64,000 nt of DNA from Arthrobacter sp. HY1533. GTDB lineage: Bacteria > Actinomycetota > Actinomycetes > Actinomycetales > Micrococcaceae. Of this stretch, positions 41,109-52,082 are shown piece after piece. Each line of letters opens with the position of its first letter. Positions within the stretch are counted from its first letter, which is position 1. The notes under the pieces are model-generated. The model was not told the origin of the DNA, made no database searches, and was given only the letters and a program-made list of their open reading frames with translations. The stretch lies in assembly GCF_027568515.1 (NCBI RefSeq), contig NZ_JANKZF010000007.1, forward strand, positions 1-64,000. The letters are read 5' to 3'. Made by a program: the position numbers and the translations under genes.

Positions 41109-41980
41109 ACCTGACCCTGAACAACGGCGTCACCATGCCGGCCATCGGGCTTGGCGTCTTCCAGACCCCGCCCGAGGCCACCACGGAGGCCGTGGCCGCG
41201 GCCCTGAAAACCGGCTACCGCCACATCGACACAGCCGCCGCCTACGGCAACGAGCGCGAGGTGGGCGAGGGCATCCGCCGCTCCGGCGTGGACCGCTCCG
41301 AGATCTTCATTGAAACCAAGGTGTGGATCAGCGACTACGGCTACGAGGAGACGCTGCACGCGTTTGAGAAGAGCGCAGCCAAGCTTGGCGTGGAGCAGCT
41401 GGACCTGTTCATCCTGCACCAGCCGCTCTCCACCGCCTTCGAGAAGACCATTGCCGCCTACACGGCCCTGGAGAAGCTGCTGGCCGACGGCAGCGTGCGT
41501 GCCATTGGCGTCAGCAACTTCATGCCCAAGCACCTGCTCAAGCTGCGCGAGCAGACAACAGTTGTCCCGGCCGTCAACCAGGTGGAATTGCACCCCTACT
41601 TCACCCAGCCGGAGGTGCAGCAGGCAAACGCCCAAATGGGCATCCTCACCCAGGCGTGGTCGCCCATCGGCGGCATCACCTCCTACCGCGGCGACAACGC
41701 CAGGACCACCTTCAATGACCCCGCCATCCTGGCCATTGCCGGTGAGCATGGAAAGAGCGCTGCCCAAGTCATGCTGCGCTGGCAGCTGCAACTGGGCCAC
41801 TCCGTGATCCCCAAGTCGGTGCGGCCCGAGCGCATTGCCGAGAACTTCGACGTCTTCGACTTTGAGCTGACCCAAGCCCAGATGGAGGCGCTCGCAGCCC
41901 TCGACACTGGCGTGCGCGGTGGCCCCGACCCCGACGCCATCACGCTCGAGGCCTTCGGCCGCCCCATCCCGGAAGCGTAG
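41105..41980 (+). CDS. Aldo/keto reductase (2,5-diketo-gluconate reductase-like)
   Basis: A 291-aa AKR5-type reductase. The tetrad is Asp and Tyr in HIDTAAAYGNE, Lys in IETKVWI and His in FILHQPL; AVNQVELHPYF and SVIPKSVRPERIAENFDVF are typical for this branch. It starts at ATG 41105 overlapping the preceding stop as ATGA. Likely substrates are small aldehydes, ketones or keto acids, with NADPH. Confidence 0.9.
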   Translation: MNLTLNNGVTMPAIGLGVFQTPPEATTEAVAAALKTGYRHIDTAAAYGNEREVGEGIRRSGVDRSEIFIETKVWISDYGYEETLHAFEKSAAKLGVEQLDLFILHQPLSTAFEKTIAAYTALEKLLADGSVRAIGVSNFMPKHLLKLREQTTVVPAVNQVELHPYFTQPEVQQANAQMGILTQAWSPIGGITSYRGDNARTTFNDPAILAIAGEHGKSAAQVMLRWQLQLGHSVIPKSVRPERIAENFDVFDFELTQAQMEALAALDTGVRGGPDPDAITLEAFGRPIPEA

Positions 41981-42092
41981 GGGACCAACACCATGGCAGG
42001 ATTCAACGGTTCACCCGGCACGGTGCTGCGGCAGCGGTAGGCGAGGAACGACGTCGAGCATGGCACCCCCGCAGAATCCGCGGGTTCTGGGG

Positions 42093-42506
42093 CTACTTCT
42101 GCAGCTTCCGGGCGATTGCGCCCGCCTCACGGGCGGCCAGCCGCTTCTTCAGGAACAGGATGGGCAGCAGCCAGGTGCCCAGCGTGGTGGCAACCCACAC
42201 CACCAGCGTGCCCAAGATCCAGGTTGTCACGCCGTCGATGCTCAGCCCGCCCGGGAACAGCTGCGCCACGAACAGGGCGATGAGGGTTGAAATGAGCCCG
42301 AAGCCGCCAATCGCCGCCGGGGCGTAGCGGTTGGTCATCCGGAAAACGAAGGGGCCTAGCACTGACTGCGCCACGGCGAAGACCACCACGGCCACGAGGA
42401 ATCCGCTCCAGGCAAGGTTGAAGTCGGCCAGGACCCACGAGGCAACCAGCAGGCCCAGGGCTGAGGTGGCGATGTAAATGGCGGCACGAATGAGGAAGAT
42501 GATCAT
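42093..42506 (-). CDS. Phage-holin-superfamily-4 (YvlD-like) membrane protein
   Basis: A 137-aa membrane protein with four hydrophobic helices (about residues 4-22, 32-52, 62-82, 92-112) and a basic cytoplasmic tail. It matches the PF04020-type family (phage holin family 4 / YvlD) by layout and by RFxxN-like spacing around FRMTNRYAPAAIG. Despite the name these are ordinary chromosomal proteins, and no phage genes are nearby. Confidence 0.82.
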   Translation of the reverse strand: MIIFLIRAAIYIATSALGLLVASWVLADFNLAWSGFLVAVVVFAVAQSVLGPFVFRMTNRYAPAAIGGFGLISTLIALFVAQLFPGGLSIDGVTTWILGTLVVWVATTLGTWLLPILFLKKRLAAREAGAIARKLQK

Positions 42507-42596
42507 GGCCTGAGCCTATGCGGGACACCCTGCAATCCGGCAGGGGCGCGGCGCAAACGTTGGCACATCGTTGCGCCGGGGCCCGCCAGGCGCCGC

Positions 42597-43439
42597 TCAG
42601 GCCCGGTTTTCGTCCATCAACCTGGCCACGTGCAACGTCAGGTACGTGGCCTCGTCCTCGGTCATGGCGTCGCCCAGGCGCAGCTCCAGGACGCTTTGCA
42701 GGCGCAGTGCCGTGGCGTACGCCTCGGGGTAGGAATCCCGGATGGCCGTGCTGAGCTTGCTGGCTCCCTCGTCGAGCTGCTTGCCGGAGGTGGCCCGGAC
42801 AAAGAAGTAGCGCAGGTGCGTGATGAAGCGGGCTGAATTGACCGAGTCCCGGCCAATGGGCCGCCCCGACGCCTGTTCCAGGACATCGAACAGCTGCGCA
42901 AAAACACCTGTCATTTGATAGGTGAATGACAAATCCCCGGCGGCGAACCCGGCGTTGACCAGGTGCATGGCAATCGAGACGGCCTCGCCCTCGGCCAGCG
43001 TGACGTCCTGGGCTGCATTGACGTGGGCCAGGATCCGCCGGGCCGCGCGCAGCTCGGACGGGTAGAGGTGGGAGACCTCGGCCTCGAGCGGGTACTCAAA
43101 GTCGATGCCGTTCAACTGGCGCTTGATGGCAAAGTTGAGGTGGTCGGCCAGGGCCACTGTGAGGACAGTGCTGCGGCGGATGTCCAGTTCGGCGCGCCCG
43201 GCCTCGAGGGCCGCATCGGCCAGGGCCAGGACTTCCGGCGGGATGGAGGCCACCATGGAACCCAGCGAATCCGGGCTGCGCCCGTCCTCCGGCACGAAGG
43301 TGCGCACAATCTTGGCGGGGTCCACGGGCTGGCCGGGCTTCACCTGGAAACCCAGGCCGCGGCCGGTCAGGATGACCTCGCTGCCGCCGTCTCCGCGGGC
43401 AAGGACAACGTTGTTGTTGAACACTCGCAGGATTTCCAT
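42597..43439 (-). CDS. bglG: BglG/LicT-family transcriptional antiterminator with two PRDs
   Basis: A 280-aa RNA-binding antiterminator. Residues 1-55 form the CAT domain (MEILRVFNNNVVLA), followed by PRD1 (about 65-170) and PRD2 (about 172-280). All four regulatory histidines are present: His100, His159, His208 and His270, almost the same positions as in LicT. BglF-type EII phosphorylates PRD1 and HPr phosphorylates PRD2 in known systems. Its target is the RAT/terminator leader before the PTS gene at 46901-46966. Third gene of the bgl operon. ATG 43439 chosen; ATG 43457 is also possible. Confidence 0.92.
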   Translation of the reverse strand: MEILRVFNNNVVLARGDGGSEVILTGRGLGFQVKPGQPVDPAKIVRTFVPEDGRSPDSLGSMVASIPPEVLALADAALEAGRAELDIRRSTVLTVALADHLNFAIKRQLNGIDFEYPLEAEVSHLYPSELRAARRILAHVNAAQDVTLAEGEAVSIAMHLVNAGFAAGDLSFTYQMTGVFAQLFDVLEQASGRPIGRDSVNSARFITHLRYFFVRATSGKQLDEGASKLSTAIRDSYPEAYATALRLQSVLELRLGDAMTEDEATYLTLHVARLMDENRA

Positions 43440-43515
43440 GCCGCTGCCTTCCCTCATTGGATGAATTGCGTGTCGGTGTGGGGGGCGGGGCCTGCACGGC
43501 CCCGCCCCGATGGAG

Positions 43516-46865
<3,350 letters not shown>

Positions 46866-46900
46866 GGCAGTCCTTTCTGTCCAGTCCGTCTTTCGGGCAC

Positions 46901-46942
46901 AAAAAAAGACCCGAGAGCCACGTCGCCGTGGGCCTCAGGTCT
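46901..46942 (-). terminator. Leader terminator of the bgl operon
   Basis: On the minus strand a 16-position stem (46942-46927 with 46922-46907, 13 pairs) with a 4-base loop is followed by seven T at 46907-46901. Five bases (46938-46942) are shared with the RAT element, so the two structures exclude each other. Confidence 0.9.
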
Positions 46943-46966
46943 TGCCTCGTTTCCGAGTAACAATCC
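46938..46966 (-). promoter_or_regulatory. Ribonucleic antiterminator (RAT) element, LicT/BglG target
   Basis: On the minus strand 29 bases start GGATTGTTACTCGGAAACGA and end GGCAAGACC, essentially the LicT/SacY RAT consensus (GGATTGTTACT, GGCAAAACC). When the antiterminator binds this hairpin, the overlapping terminator cannot form and bglF is transcribed. Confidence 0.92.
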
Positions 46967-46999
46967 TTACAGGCAGCATTGCCTGCAAGGGAGAGCCTA

Positions 47000-47019
47000 C
47001 CCGTGATTGACGTCACGGG
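47000..47019. promoter_or_regulatory. CRP/GlxR-like palindrome upstream of the bgl leader
   Basis: CCCGTGA-N6-TCACGGG has the GTGA-N6-TCAC arrangement of CRP-family sites. On the minus strand it is framed by TTGCCC and TAGGCT with 17 bases between, a plausible -35/-10 pair for the bgl operon, so the site would overlap the promoter. Confidence 0.5.
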
Positions 47020-47067
47020 CAAGTTTCTTTTTGTTGCGGGACTGTTTTGCGAGGGCGGCCCTCGGGA

Positions 47068-47922
47068 TCAGATGAGGCCGAGTTCGGCGAACGCCACCGC
47101 GATCCCATCCCGGTGCGGGGGCAGGGCGGTGCGCTGGGCCACGGCCAGAAGCTCGGGCGAGGAGCCCTCAATGGCCACGCCAATGCCGGCGTAGGCCAGC
47201 ATTTCCAGGTCGTTCTGCCCGTCCCCGAAGGCGATGGAGTCCTCCCGCGCGATGCCCAGGCGTTCGATGGTGGCGGCAACGCCGTCGGCCTTGCTGATGC
47301 CGCGGCGGAACAGCTCCCCGGCGTGCGGGCCCTCGGCGGCAATGGAGTTTCCCACGACGTCGATGTCCCCTCCGATCTCGGCCACGAGCTGCTCCATGGG
47401 CACGGGCGACTCAAAAACGGAGATCTTCGCGAAGGGCACATCCGCGCCGGGCTGCAGTGTTCTGAGCCCGCCCAAAATGGCCGAGGAACCTGTGGGGCGG
47501 CCCTCGGGGGCACTGGCATAGTGCGCCTCGACGTGGGCGCGGAACCTGGCCTCGGCGGCGGGCGGGACATGGATGGCGTCCTGCGCTTCGAGGATGTAGA
47601 CGGCGTCGTGGGCGTCAAGGGAGGCCAGGGCCCGGGCCGCCAGATCGGCAGGGAAATGGCGGTTGACCAGCACCTCCCCGTCCACTTCCACGTAGGAGCC
47701 GGCGCTGGCCACCACGCCGTCGAAGCCCGCGCCGAGGATGCTCTCGGGCAGCATGGGCATGGGGCGGCCCGTGCAAATGAAGACCTTGTTTCCGGCCTTG
47801 CGGGCTGCCCGCACGGCCTCTGCATGGGTGGCGGGAACAACCCCGTAGTCCGCGTAGGTGCCGTCAACATCGAGGAAGACGGCCCGGGTGGTTGGGGTGG
47901 TGGTGGGGGATTCGGCGCTCAT
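47068..47922 (-). CDS. HAD-superfamily Cof-type sugar phosphatase
   Basis: A 284-aa HAD hydrolase, Cof/YbiV-like (type IIB cap). Motif I is VFLDVDGTYADYG (near residue 16), motif II CTGRP, and motif III-IV AFGDGQNDLEML near 232. It probably dephosphorylates sugar phosphates. ATG 47922 was chosen as the family motif starts soon after; the longer frame would overlap the ptsI leader. It lies upstream of the bgl operon in the same direction, possibly contributing read-through transcripts. Confidence 0.87.
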   Translation of the reverse strand: MSAESPTTTPTTRAVFLDVDGTYADYGVVPATHAEAVRAARKAGNKVFICTGRPMPMLPESILGAGFDGVVASAGSYVEVDGEVLVNRHFPADLAARALASLDAHDAVYILEAQDAIHVPPAAEARFRAHVEAHYASAPEGRPTGSSAILGGLRTLQPGADVPFAKISVFESPVPMEQLVAEIGGDIDVVGNSIAAEGPHAGELFRRGISKADGVAATIERLGIAREDSIAFGDGQNDLEMLAYAGIGVAIEGSSPELLAVAQRTALPPHRDGIAVAFAELGLI

Positions 47923-48008
47923 GATCTGGGAGTCTACATGCGCCCGCCCGCCGCCCCGGCCGCCGGCGGATTTGACGCCAGTCACAGTCATTGCGCACAC
48001 TGGGGGAA

Positions 48009-48038
48009 GGATATGTAACTGGTCAGCCAGGCAGGATT
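48009..48038 (+). promoter_or_regulatory. RAT-like hairpin in the ptsI leader
   Basis: The 30-base stretch starts GGATATGTAACTGGTCAGCC and ends AGGCAGGATT. It resembles a RAT (GGAT-TGTTACTG...CAGGCA) with ACTGG pairing with CCAG-type bases. It lies 20 bases before an intrinsic terminator and about 100 before ptsI. It resembles the GlcT target before ptsGHI of Bacillus in order of elements. Confidence 0.5.
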
Positions 48039-48057
48039 CGATCGTTGAGCTCATTTT

Positions 48058-48082
48058 GGGCCCAGGGTTCGGGTCCTTTTTT
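48058..48082 (+). terminator. Leader terminator before ptsI
   Basis: GGGCCC (48058-48063) and GGGTCC (48071-48076) form a 6-bp stem with one wobble and a 7-base loop, followed by six T (48077-48082). It is 54 bases before the ptsI start, with no gene ending on this strand just before it, so it acts on the ptsI transcript itself. Confidence 0.65.
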
Positions 48083-48135
48083 ATTTGCCGCAAAGCCCTG
48101 GAAACGGGCCGATTGGCACCTGCGAAGGAGAAGAA

Positions 48136-49893
48136 ATGAACAACGGCGTCTCAACGGCAGCAACCCTGCCGGTGCAATTCTCAGGTGTCGGCGTTGCCTC
48201 CGGCCGCGTGGTGGGTCCGGTGCGGCAGATGCCCAAGCCCGTGCAGGAGCCGGCCGCGCCCGGCCATGGCGTTGCGCCGCTGCCTGCCGGTGCCACGGCG
48301 GAGTCGGAGGGCCTGCGCATCAAGGACGCCGCCAAGTCGGTCAAGGCCGAACTGCGCGCCCGTGCAGAGACCGCCAGCGGCGAAGGGCGCGAAGTCCTGG
48401 AGGCCACGGCCCTGATGGCTGCGGACCCCATGCTCATCAAGTCAGCCATCAAGCTGCTCTCGGCCGAGGCCGACGGCGGTGCCCGCACCGCCGAGCGCGC
48501 CGTGTGGGAAGCCGGCGCCGCGGTGGCTGCGAAGCTGACCGCGCTGGGCGGCTACATGGCTGAACGCGCCACCGACGTCCTGGACGTCCGGGCCCGGATC
48601 GTCTGCGAACTGCGTGGCCTGCCCGCCCCCGGCATCCCCTCCGCAGACGCCCCGTTCATCCTGGCCGCCGAGGACCTGGCCCCCGCCGACACCGCCACTC
48701 TGGACCCCGCCAAGGTGCTGGCACTGGTCACCTCCAGCGGCGGCCCGCAGTCGCACACCGCCATCCTGGCCCGCGCCCTGGGCCTGCCCGCCGTGGTCGC
48801 CGCCCCCGGCGTGGATGAAATCGCCGACGGCACCGAAATCTACGTGGACGGTGCCGCCGGAACCATCACCGTGGAGCCCGGCGACGAGCTGCGCGCGGCT
48901 GCCGAGGCGTGGTCGGTGCAGGCCTCCGCACTGGCTGCCTTCAACGGCAGCAACACGCTGGCCGATGGTTTTGTCCTGCCGCTGCTGGCCAACGTTGGCA
49001 CGGGTGCCGACGCCGTCAAGGCCGCCGCCGCCGGGGCCGAGGGCGTGGGCCTGCTGCGCACCGAATTCTGCTTCCTGGACCGCTCCGAGGAGCCCACGGT
49101 TGCCGAGCAGATCGAAGCCTACGGGGCAGTGTTTGCCGCATTCCCGGGCAAGAAGGTTGTGGTCCGCACGCTCGACGCCGGCGCCGACAAACCCCTGCCC
49201 TTCCTCACCAACGCCGACGAGCCCAACCCTGCCCTGGGCGTCCGCGGCTACCGCACCGACCTGACCAGCCCCGGCGTCCTGGCCCGCCAGCTCGAGGCCA
49301 TCGCCGCCGCCGAGGCTGCGCACAGCGCCGAGGTGTGGGTCATGGCCCCCATGATCTCCACCGCCGAGGAAGCCGCAACGTTCGCGTCCATGTGCACCGC
49401 TGCCGGGCTCAAGACCCCCGGCGTCATGGTGGAGGTCCCCTCCGCAGCGTTGACCAGCGCCCACATCCTGCGCGAGGCCTCCTTCGCCTCACTGGGCACC
49501 AACGACCTCACCCAATACGCCATGGCCGCCGACCGCCAGCTCGGCCCACTGGCAACCCTGAACGATCCCTGGCAGCCGGCCGTCCTGGCGCTTGTGAAGC
49601 TCACGGCCGACGGCGCCTCCCTCGCCAGCGCGGCCACGGGACTGCCCAAGCCCGTGGGGGTGTGTGGTGAGGCCGCCGCCGATCCGGCCCTCGCCGTCGT
49701 GCTTGCCGGACTGGGCGTGGCGAGCCTGTCCATGAGCGCCCGCGCCCTGGCGGCAGTGGCCGCCGTTCTGGCCACCGTGACGCTGGCCCAGGCGCAGGAG
49801 CTTGCCGCCGTGGCCCTGGCCGCACCGTCGGCCGCCGTCGCCCGTGCCGCCGTCCGCGACGGGCTGCCCATTCTGGCCGAGCTCGGCCTCTAA
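48136..49893 (+). CDS. ptsI: PTS enzyme I (phosphoenolpyruvate-protein phosphotransferase)
   Basis: A 585-aa cytosolic enzyme I, which takes phosphate from PEP and gives it to HPr. The phospho-His207 is in SSGGPQSHTAILARALGLPA. The PEP-binding barrel has GVGLLRTEFCFLD, DAGADKPLPFL, SLGTNDLTQYAMAADR and the Cys motif VCGEAAADP. ATG 48136 follows AAGGAG. It lies 33 bp before the HPr gene. Supplies the BglF-type EII encoded nearby. Confidence 0.95.
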   Translation: MNNGVSTAATLPVQFSGVGVASGRVVGPVRQMPKPVQEPAAPGHGVAPLPAGATAESEGLRIKDAAKSVKAELRARAETASGEGREVLEATALMAADPMLIKSAIKLLSAEADGGARTAERAVWEAGAAVAAKLTALGGYMAERATDVLDVRARIVCELRGLPAPGIPSADAPFILAAEDLAPADTATLDPAKVLALVTSSGGPQSHTAILARALGLPAVVAAPGVDEIADGTEIYVDGAAGTITVEPGDELRAAAEAWSVQASALAAFNGSNTLADGFVLPLLANVGTGADAVKAAAAGAEGVGLLRTEFCFLDRSEEPTVAEQIEAYGAVFAAFPGKKVVVRTLDAGADKPLPFLTNADEPNPALGVRGYRTDLTSPGVLARQLEAIAAAEAAHSAEVWVMAPMISTAEEAATFASMCTAAGLKTPGVMVEVPSAALTSAHILREASFASLGTNDLTQYAMAADRQLGPLATLNDPWQPAVLALVKLTADGASLASAATGLPKPVGVCGEAAADPALAVVLAGLGVASLSMSARALAAVAAVLATVTLAQAQELAAVALAAPSAAVARAAVRDGLPILAELGL

Positions 49894-49926
49894 CTTTCCA
49901 CAACCGCAACACCGCAAGGAGCACCA

Positions 49927-50205
49927 ATGTCAGAACGCACAGCAACCATCGCCAGCAGCGTGGGCCTGCACGCCCGCCCGGCCGCCATCTTCGCCGAGGC
50001 TGCAGGCGAGCTGGACCTTGAGGTCACGATCGCCATGGAAGGCGAGCCCGCCGACGAGGCCATGGACGCCGCCAGCATCCTGACGCTCATGAGCCTGGGA
50101 GCAGCGCACGGCGACCGCGTGGTGCTCCGTGCCGAAGGCGCCGGCGCCGACGAGGCCCTGGACCGCCTGGTGCAGATCCTCGAAACAGACCACGACGCCG
50201 CATAG
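49927..50205 (+). CDS. ptsH: PTS phosphocarrier protein HPr
   Basis: A 92-aa HPr with active His15 in VGLHARPA and a Ser50 in DAASILTLMSLGA at the position of regulatory Ser46 of Gram-positive HPr. It accepts phosphate from enzyme I and passes it to EIIA domains. The order ptsI-ptsH is reversed compared with Bacillus. A strong terminator follows directly. Confidence 0.95.
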   Translation: MSERTATIASSVGLHARPAAIFAEAAGELDLEVTIAMEGEPADEAMDAASILTLMSLGAAHGDRVVLRAEGAGADEALDRLVQILETDHDAA

Positions 50206-50217
50206 CCTGATCATGAT

Positions 50218-50251
50218 CAAGGGGCCACTCACTAAGAGGGGCCCCTTGTTT
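50218..50251 (+). terminator. Terminator of ptsI-ptsH
   Basis: CAAGGGGCC (50218-50226) pairs perfectly with GGCCCCTTG (50240-50248) around a 13-base loop, followed by TTT. It lies 12 bases after the HPr stop. Confidence 0.8.
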
Positions 50252-50267
50252 CGTGCCGCAGCGTTTC

Positions 50268-50283
50268 AAACCCCCGGGGGTAT
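50268..50283. promoter_or_regulatory. CsoR/CstR-type operator before the repressor gene
   Basis: AAACCCCCGGGGGTAT contains the perfect 12-bp palindrome ACCCCCGGGGGT (50270-50281). It lies 37 bp before the CsoR-family gene and shares the CCCC/GGGG-TAT design of the box at 37012-37028, consistent with autoregulation. Confidence 0.65.
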
Positions 50284-50319
50284 AGACTGGGGGCAATTTT
50301 CCGCGGACAAAGGGGCGCC

Positions 50320-50577
50320 ATGCAGCTGGATGCAGACGATGTGAAGCCGGCCATCAACCGGCTCAAGCGGGCGCAGGGCCAGCTGAATGCCGTGATCCGC
50401 ATGCTGGAGGAGGGGGCGGACTGCAAGGCCGTTGTCACCCAGCTGGCCGCCGCCTCCAAGGCCGTTGACCGCGCCGGCTTCTCCCTCATTGCCACCGGGC
50501 TCGAGCAGTGCCTCGCCCAGGAGGACTCCGCCGCCGACCGCGCCGAGCTCGAGAAGCTCTTCATGTCCCTGGCCTAG
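50320..50577 (+). CDS. CsoR/CstR-family (DUF156) repressor lacking the copper-site His
   Basis: An 85-aa four-helix DUF156 repressor. The first conserved Cys is Cys35 (EEGADCKAVV) and the second Cys64 (GLEQCL). In copper-sensing CsoR a His four residues before the second Cys completes the Cys-His-Cys site; here that position is Gly60. Two Cys without the His is the pattern of persulfide sensors such as CstR. It may therefore respond to reactive sulfur rather than Cu(I) (inference). ATG 50320 lies just after its palindromic operator. Confidence 0.87.
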   Translation: MQLDADDVKPAINRLKRAQGQLNAVIRMLEEGADCKAVVTQLAAASKAVDRAGFSLIATGLEQCLAQEDSAADRAELEKLFMSLA

Positions 50578-51065
50578 GGTTTTCCCGCCGCGCTTTCCGG
50601 GCCAAATCCGGGCCCGCGCCCTTGCGTGACAGGTCCGCCAGCATCCAAACCGCAGATCACGCGGTTTCCGGGCGGTGCGAAATTCCAGACTGCAGATCAC
50701 GCGGCAAAAACGTCCCAATCATCGCGTGATCTGCGGGTTGGAATCAGGGAATCACCTCAGGCCAGCGCTATCTGCGGTTTGGAATCCTGCCGGTCCCATC
50801 GGCGCCGGGTGCCCGCAGCCAACGGCCGCGAAATTGTCGTCGCCATGTCCAGTGGGCCGACGGAAAATTCGCCGTAACATCCGCAGCTCACGTCGGCGCC
50901 TGCATGCCCGCCGCCGCGCGGCAATGGCCACCACGAGCCGTATGACACATTTGTCAAAAACTTCGTTAAATTTACATTCTTTGTTTGCAAAATTAACAAA
51001 GCCCCATGGTCTGTTCGCGACCCGAGCCCATTTTTTGGTGCTCCAGCTCACAGCAATGAGGCTGT
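50578..51065. other. Intergenic region with dispersed repeats and AT-rich promoter zone
   Basis: No gene is supported in this 488-bp gap. The left part holds four copies of a CCGCAGATCACGCGG-type repeat (separate entry). The right part, 50940-51010, is AT-rich (TTAAATTTACATTCTTTG) and probably carries the promoter of the secreted protein gene. Confidence 0.6.
50643..50785. repeat. Four copies of a 20-23-bp intergenic repeat, two in each orientation
   Basis: Plus-strand copies with core GCAGATCACGCGG lie at 50643-50664 and 50682-50704; minus-oriented copies (CGCGTGATCTGCGG, TATCTGCGG) at 50723-50744 and 50765-50785. Each carries a TTCCAAAC- or TTCCAGAC-type flank on the same side. The head-to-head arrangement makes long stems possible. 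It has no relation to the 24-bp REP array at 7532. Confidence 0.7.
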
Positions 51066-51716
51066 GTGAGCCACCCCCGCGCGATTCCCATCGCCACCAC
51101 CATTCTTCTGACTGCCGGATTGCTGGGCGGTGCACTTGCGTCGGCCACCGCCACCCCGGCAACGGCGATGGCCCGGACGGGGCTCGTGGGTGCCGAGCTG
51201 GATGCCGCCACTGCCGCCGCGGACAGCACCTTCGGCAACGGCGGCATCGCAGGAAACTCGCCCCACTCCGGCAGCAAGCTGGCCTACCTGGACGGCGGCA
51301 GTGCCAACTCCCTGGCGCAGCGCTTCACCGTCACCACGGCCGGCACCTTCCTGGCCACGGCCTGGATCACCAGCGAACGAGCCGGCGGAAAATTTGGCAT
51401 CCGTGCCATGGGCGGCGAGGTTCTCAGCTCGGTTGGCGTCCCGGCCAACGGCTCCTGCAAGCTTTACTCCCTGCCGTCCTTCGCAGTGGATGTGAACGCC
51501 GTGCTCGAGGTGTACTTCACGGGCGGCGCAGGCTGGACCAACATTGACGACGTCGCCATTTCGCGCGACGCGCGGACCCTGCACGGTTTCACGGTTGCAG
51601 GCCAGCAGGGCGATGCCCAGGTGGACCAGGTGAAGCGCACGGTCACCTTCCAGATGCCGTACGAGAGCCGGCTGTCAGCACTCACGGCCACGGCAACGCT
51701 TCCGCAGGCCCTGTAA
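51066..51716 (+). CDS. Secreted protein, apparently a truncated multidomain carbohydrate-binding protein
   Basis: A 216-aa exported protein starting at GTG 51066. Residues 1-34 form a Sec signal (AMA cleavage site). Residues 45-170 look like a carbohydrate-binding-type beta-sandwich (SLAQRFTVTTAGTFLATAWI, WTNIDDVAISRDA). The last 40 residues (VDQVKRTVTFQMPYESRLSALTATATL) look like the beginning of an Ig-like domain of surface glycosidases, cut off after its first strands. This suggests a shortened remnant of a larger enzyme. I do not recognise a specific family. Confidence 0.7.
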   Translation: MSHPRAIPIATTILLTAGLLGGALASATATPATAMARTGLVGAELDAATAAADSTFGNGGIAGNSPHSGSKLAYLDGGSANSLAQRFTVTTAGTFLATAWITSERAGGKFGIRAMGGEVLSSVGVPANGSCKLYSLPSFAVDVNAVLEVYFTGGAGWTNIDDVAISRDARTLHGFTVAGQQGDAQVDQVKRTVTFQMPYESRLSALTATATLPQAL

Positions 51717-51778
51717 CGAATCCCGGTCCGCAGAGAGTATGTGCCCCGGTTGCCCCACAAGATCGGTATGCTCGTGCC

Positions 51779-52060
51779 ATGGAGGACTACCCCATGGATC
51801 CGGCACAGGACCAGCTCGTTACGGCGGCGGTCGTTGCCCTGGCGGGCACCCTCGGCGTCGACACGTCGATGGTCGAGGTGGTCTCACAGGAGGCCGTCAC
51901 GTGGCGCGATGGAAGCCTCGGTTGCGCACAGCCCGGCATGCTCTATACGCAGGCCTTGGTTGAAGGCTCACGCGTGGTGTTGCGCGTCGACGGAGCCGAC
52001 TACGAGTATCACTCGGGCGGCCACGCAGAACCCTTCCACTGCCCTGCGCCCACCGAATAG
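51779..52060 (+). CDS. Small hypothetical protein
   Basis: A 93-aa acidic protein without signal peptide. The core VTWRDGSLGCAQPGMLYTQA, then VVLRVDGADYEYHSGG, is a small domain seen at the end of many actinobacterial lipoproteins, with a possible calcium- or peptide-binding look; here it stands alone. No clear ribosome site apart from GGAGG overlapping the start. Function unknown. Confidence 0.72.
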   Translation: MEDYPMDPAQDQLVTAAVVALAGTLGVDTSMVEVVSQEAVTWRDGSLGCAQPGMLYTQALVEGSRVVLRVDGADYEYHSGGHAEPFHCPAPTE

Positions 52061-52082
52061 CTGGGGCCCGGAGCGCTGGAAC

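Noticed and set aside
42093-42506. Prophage remnant
   Set aside because: The holin-family name refers to a common chromosomal membrane protein family; there are no other phage genes.
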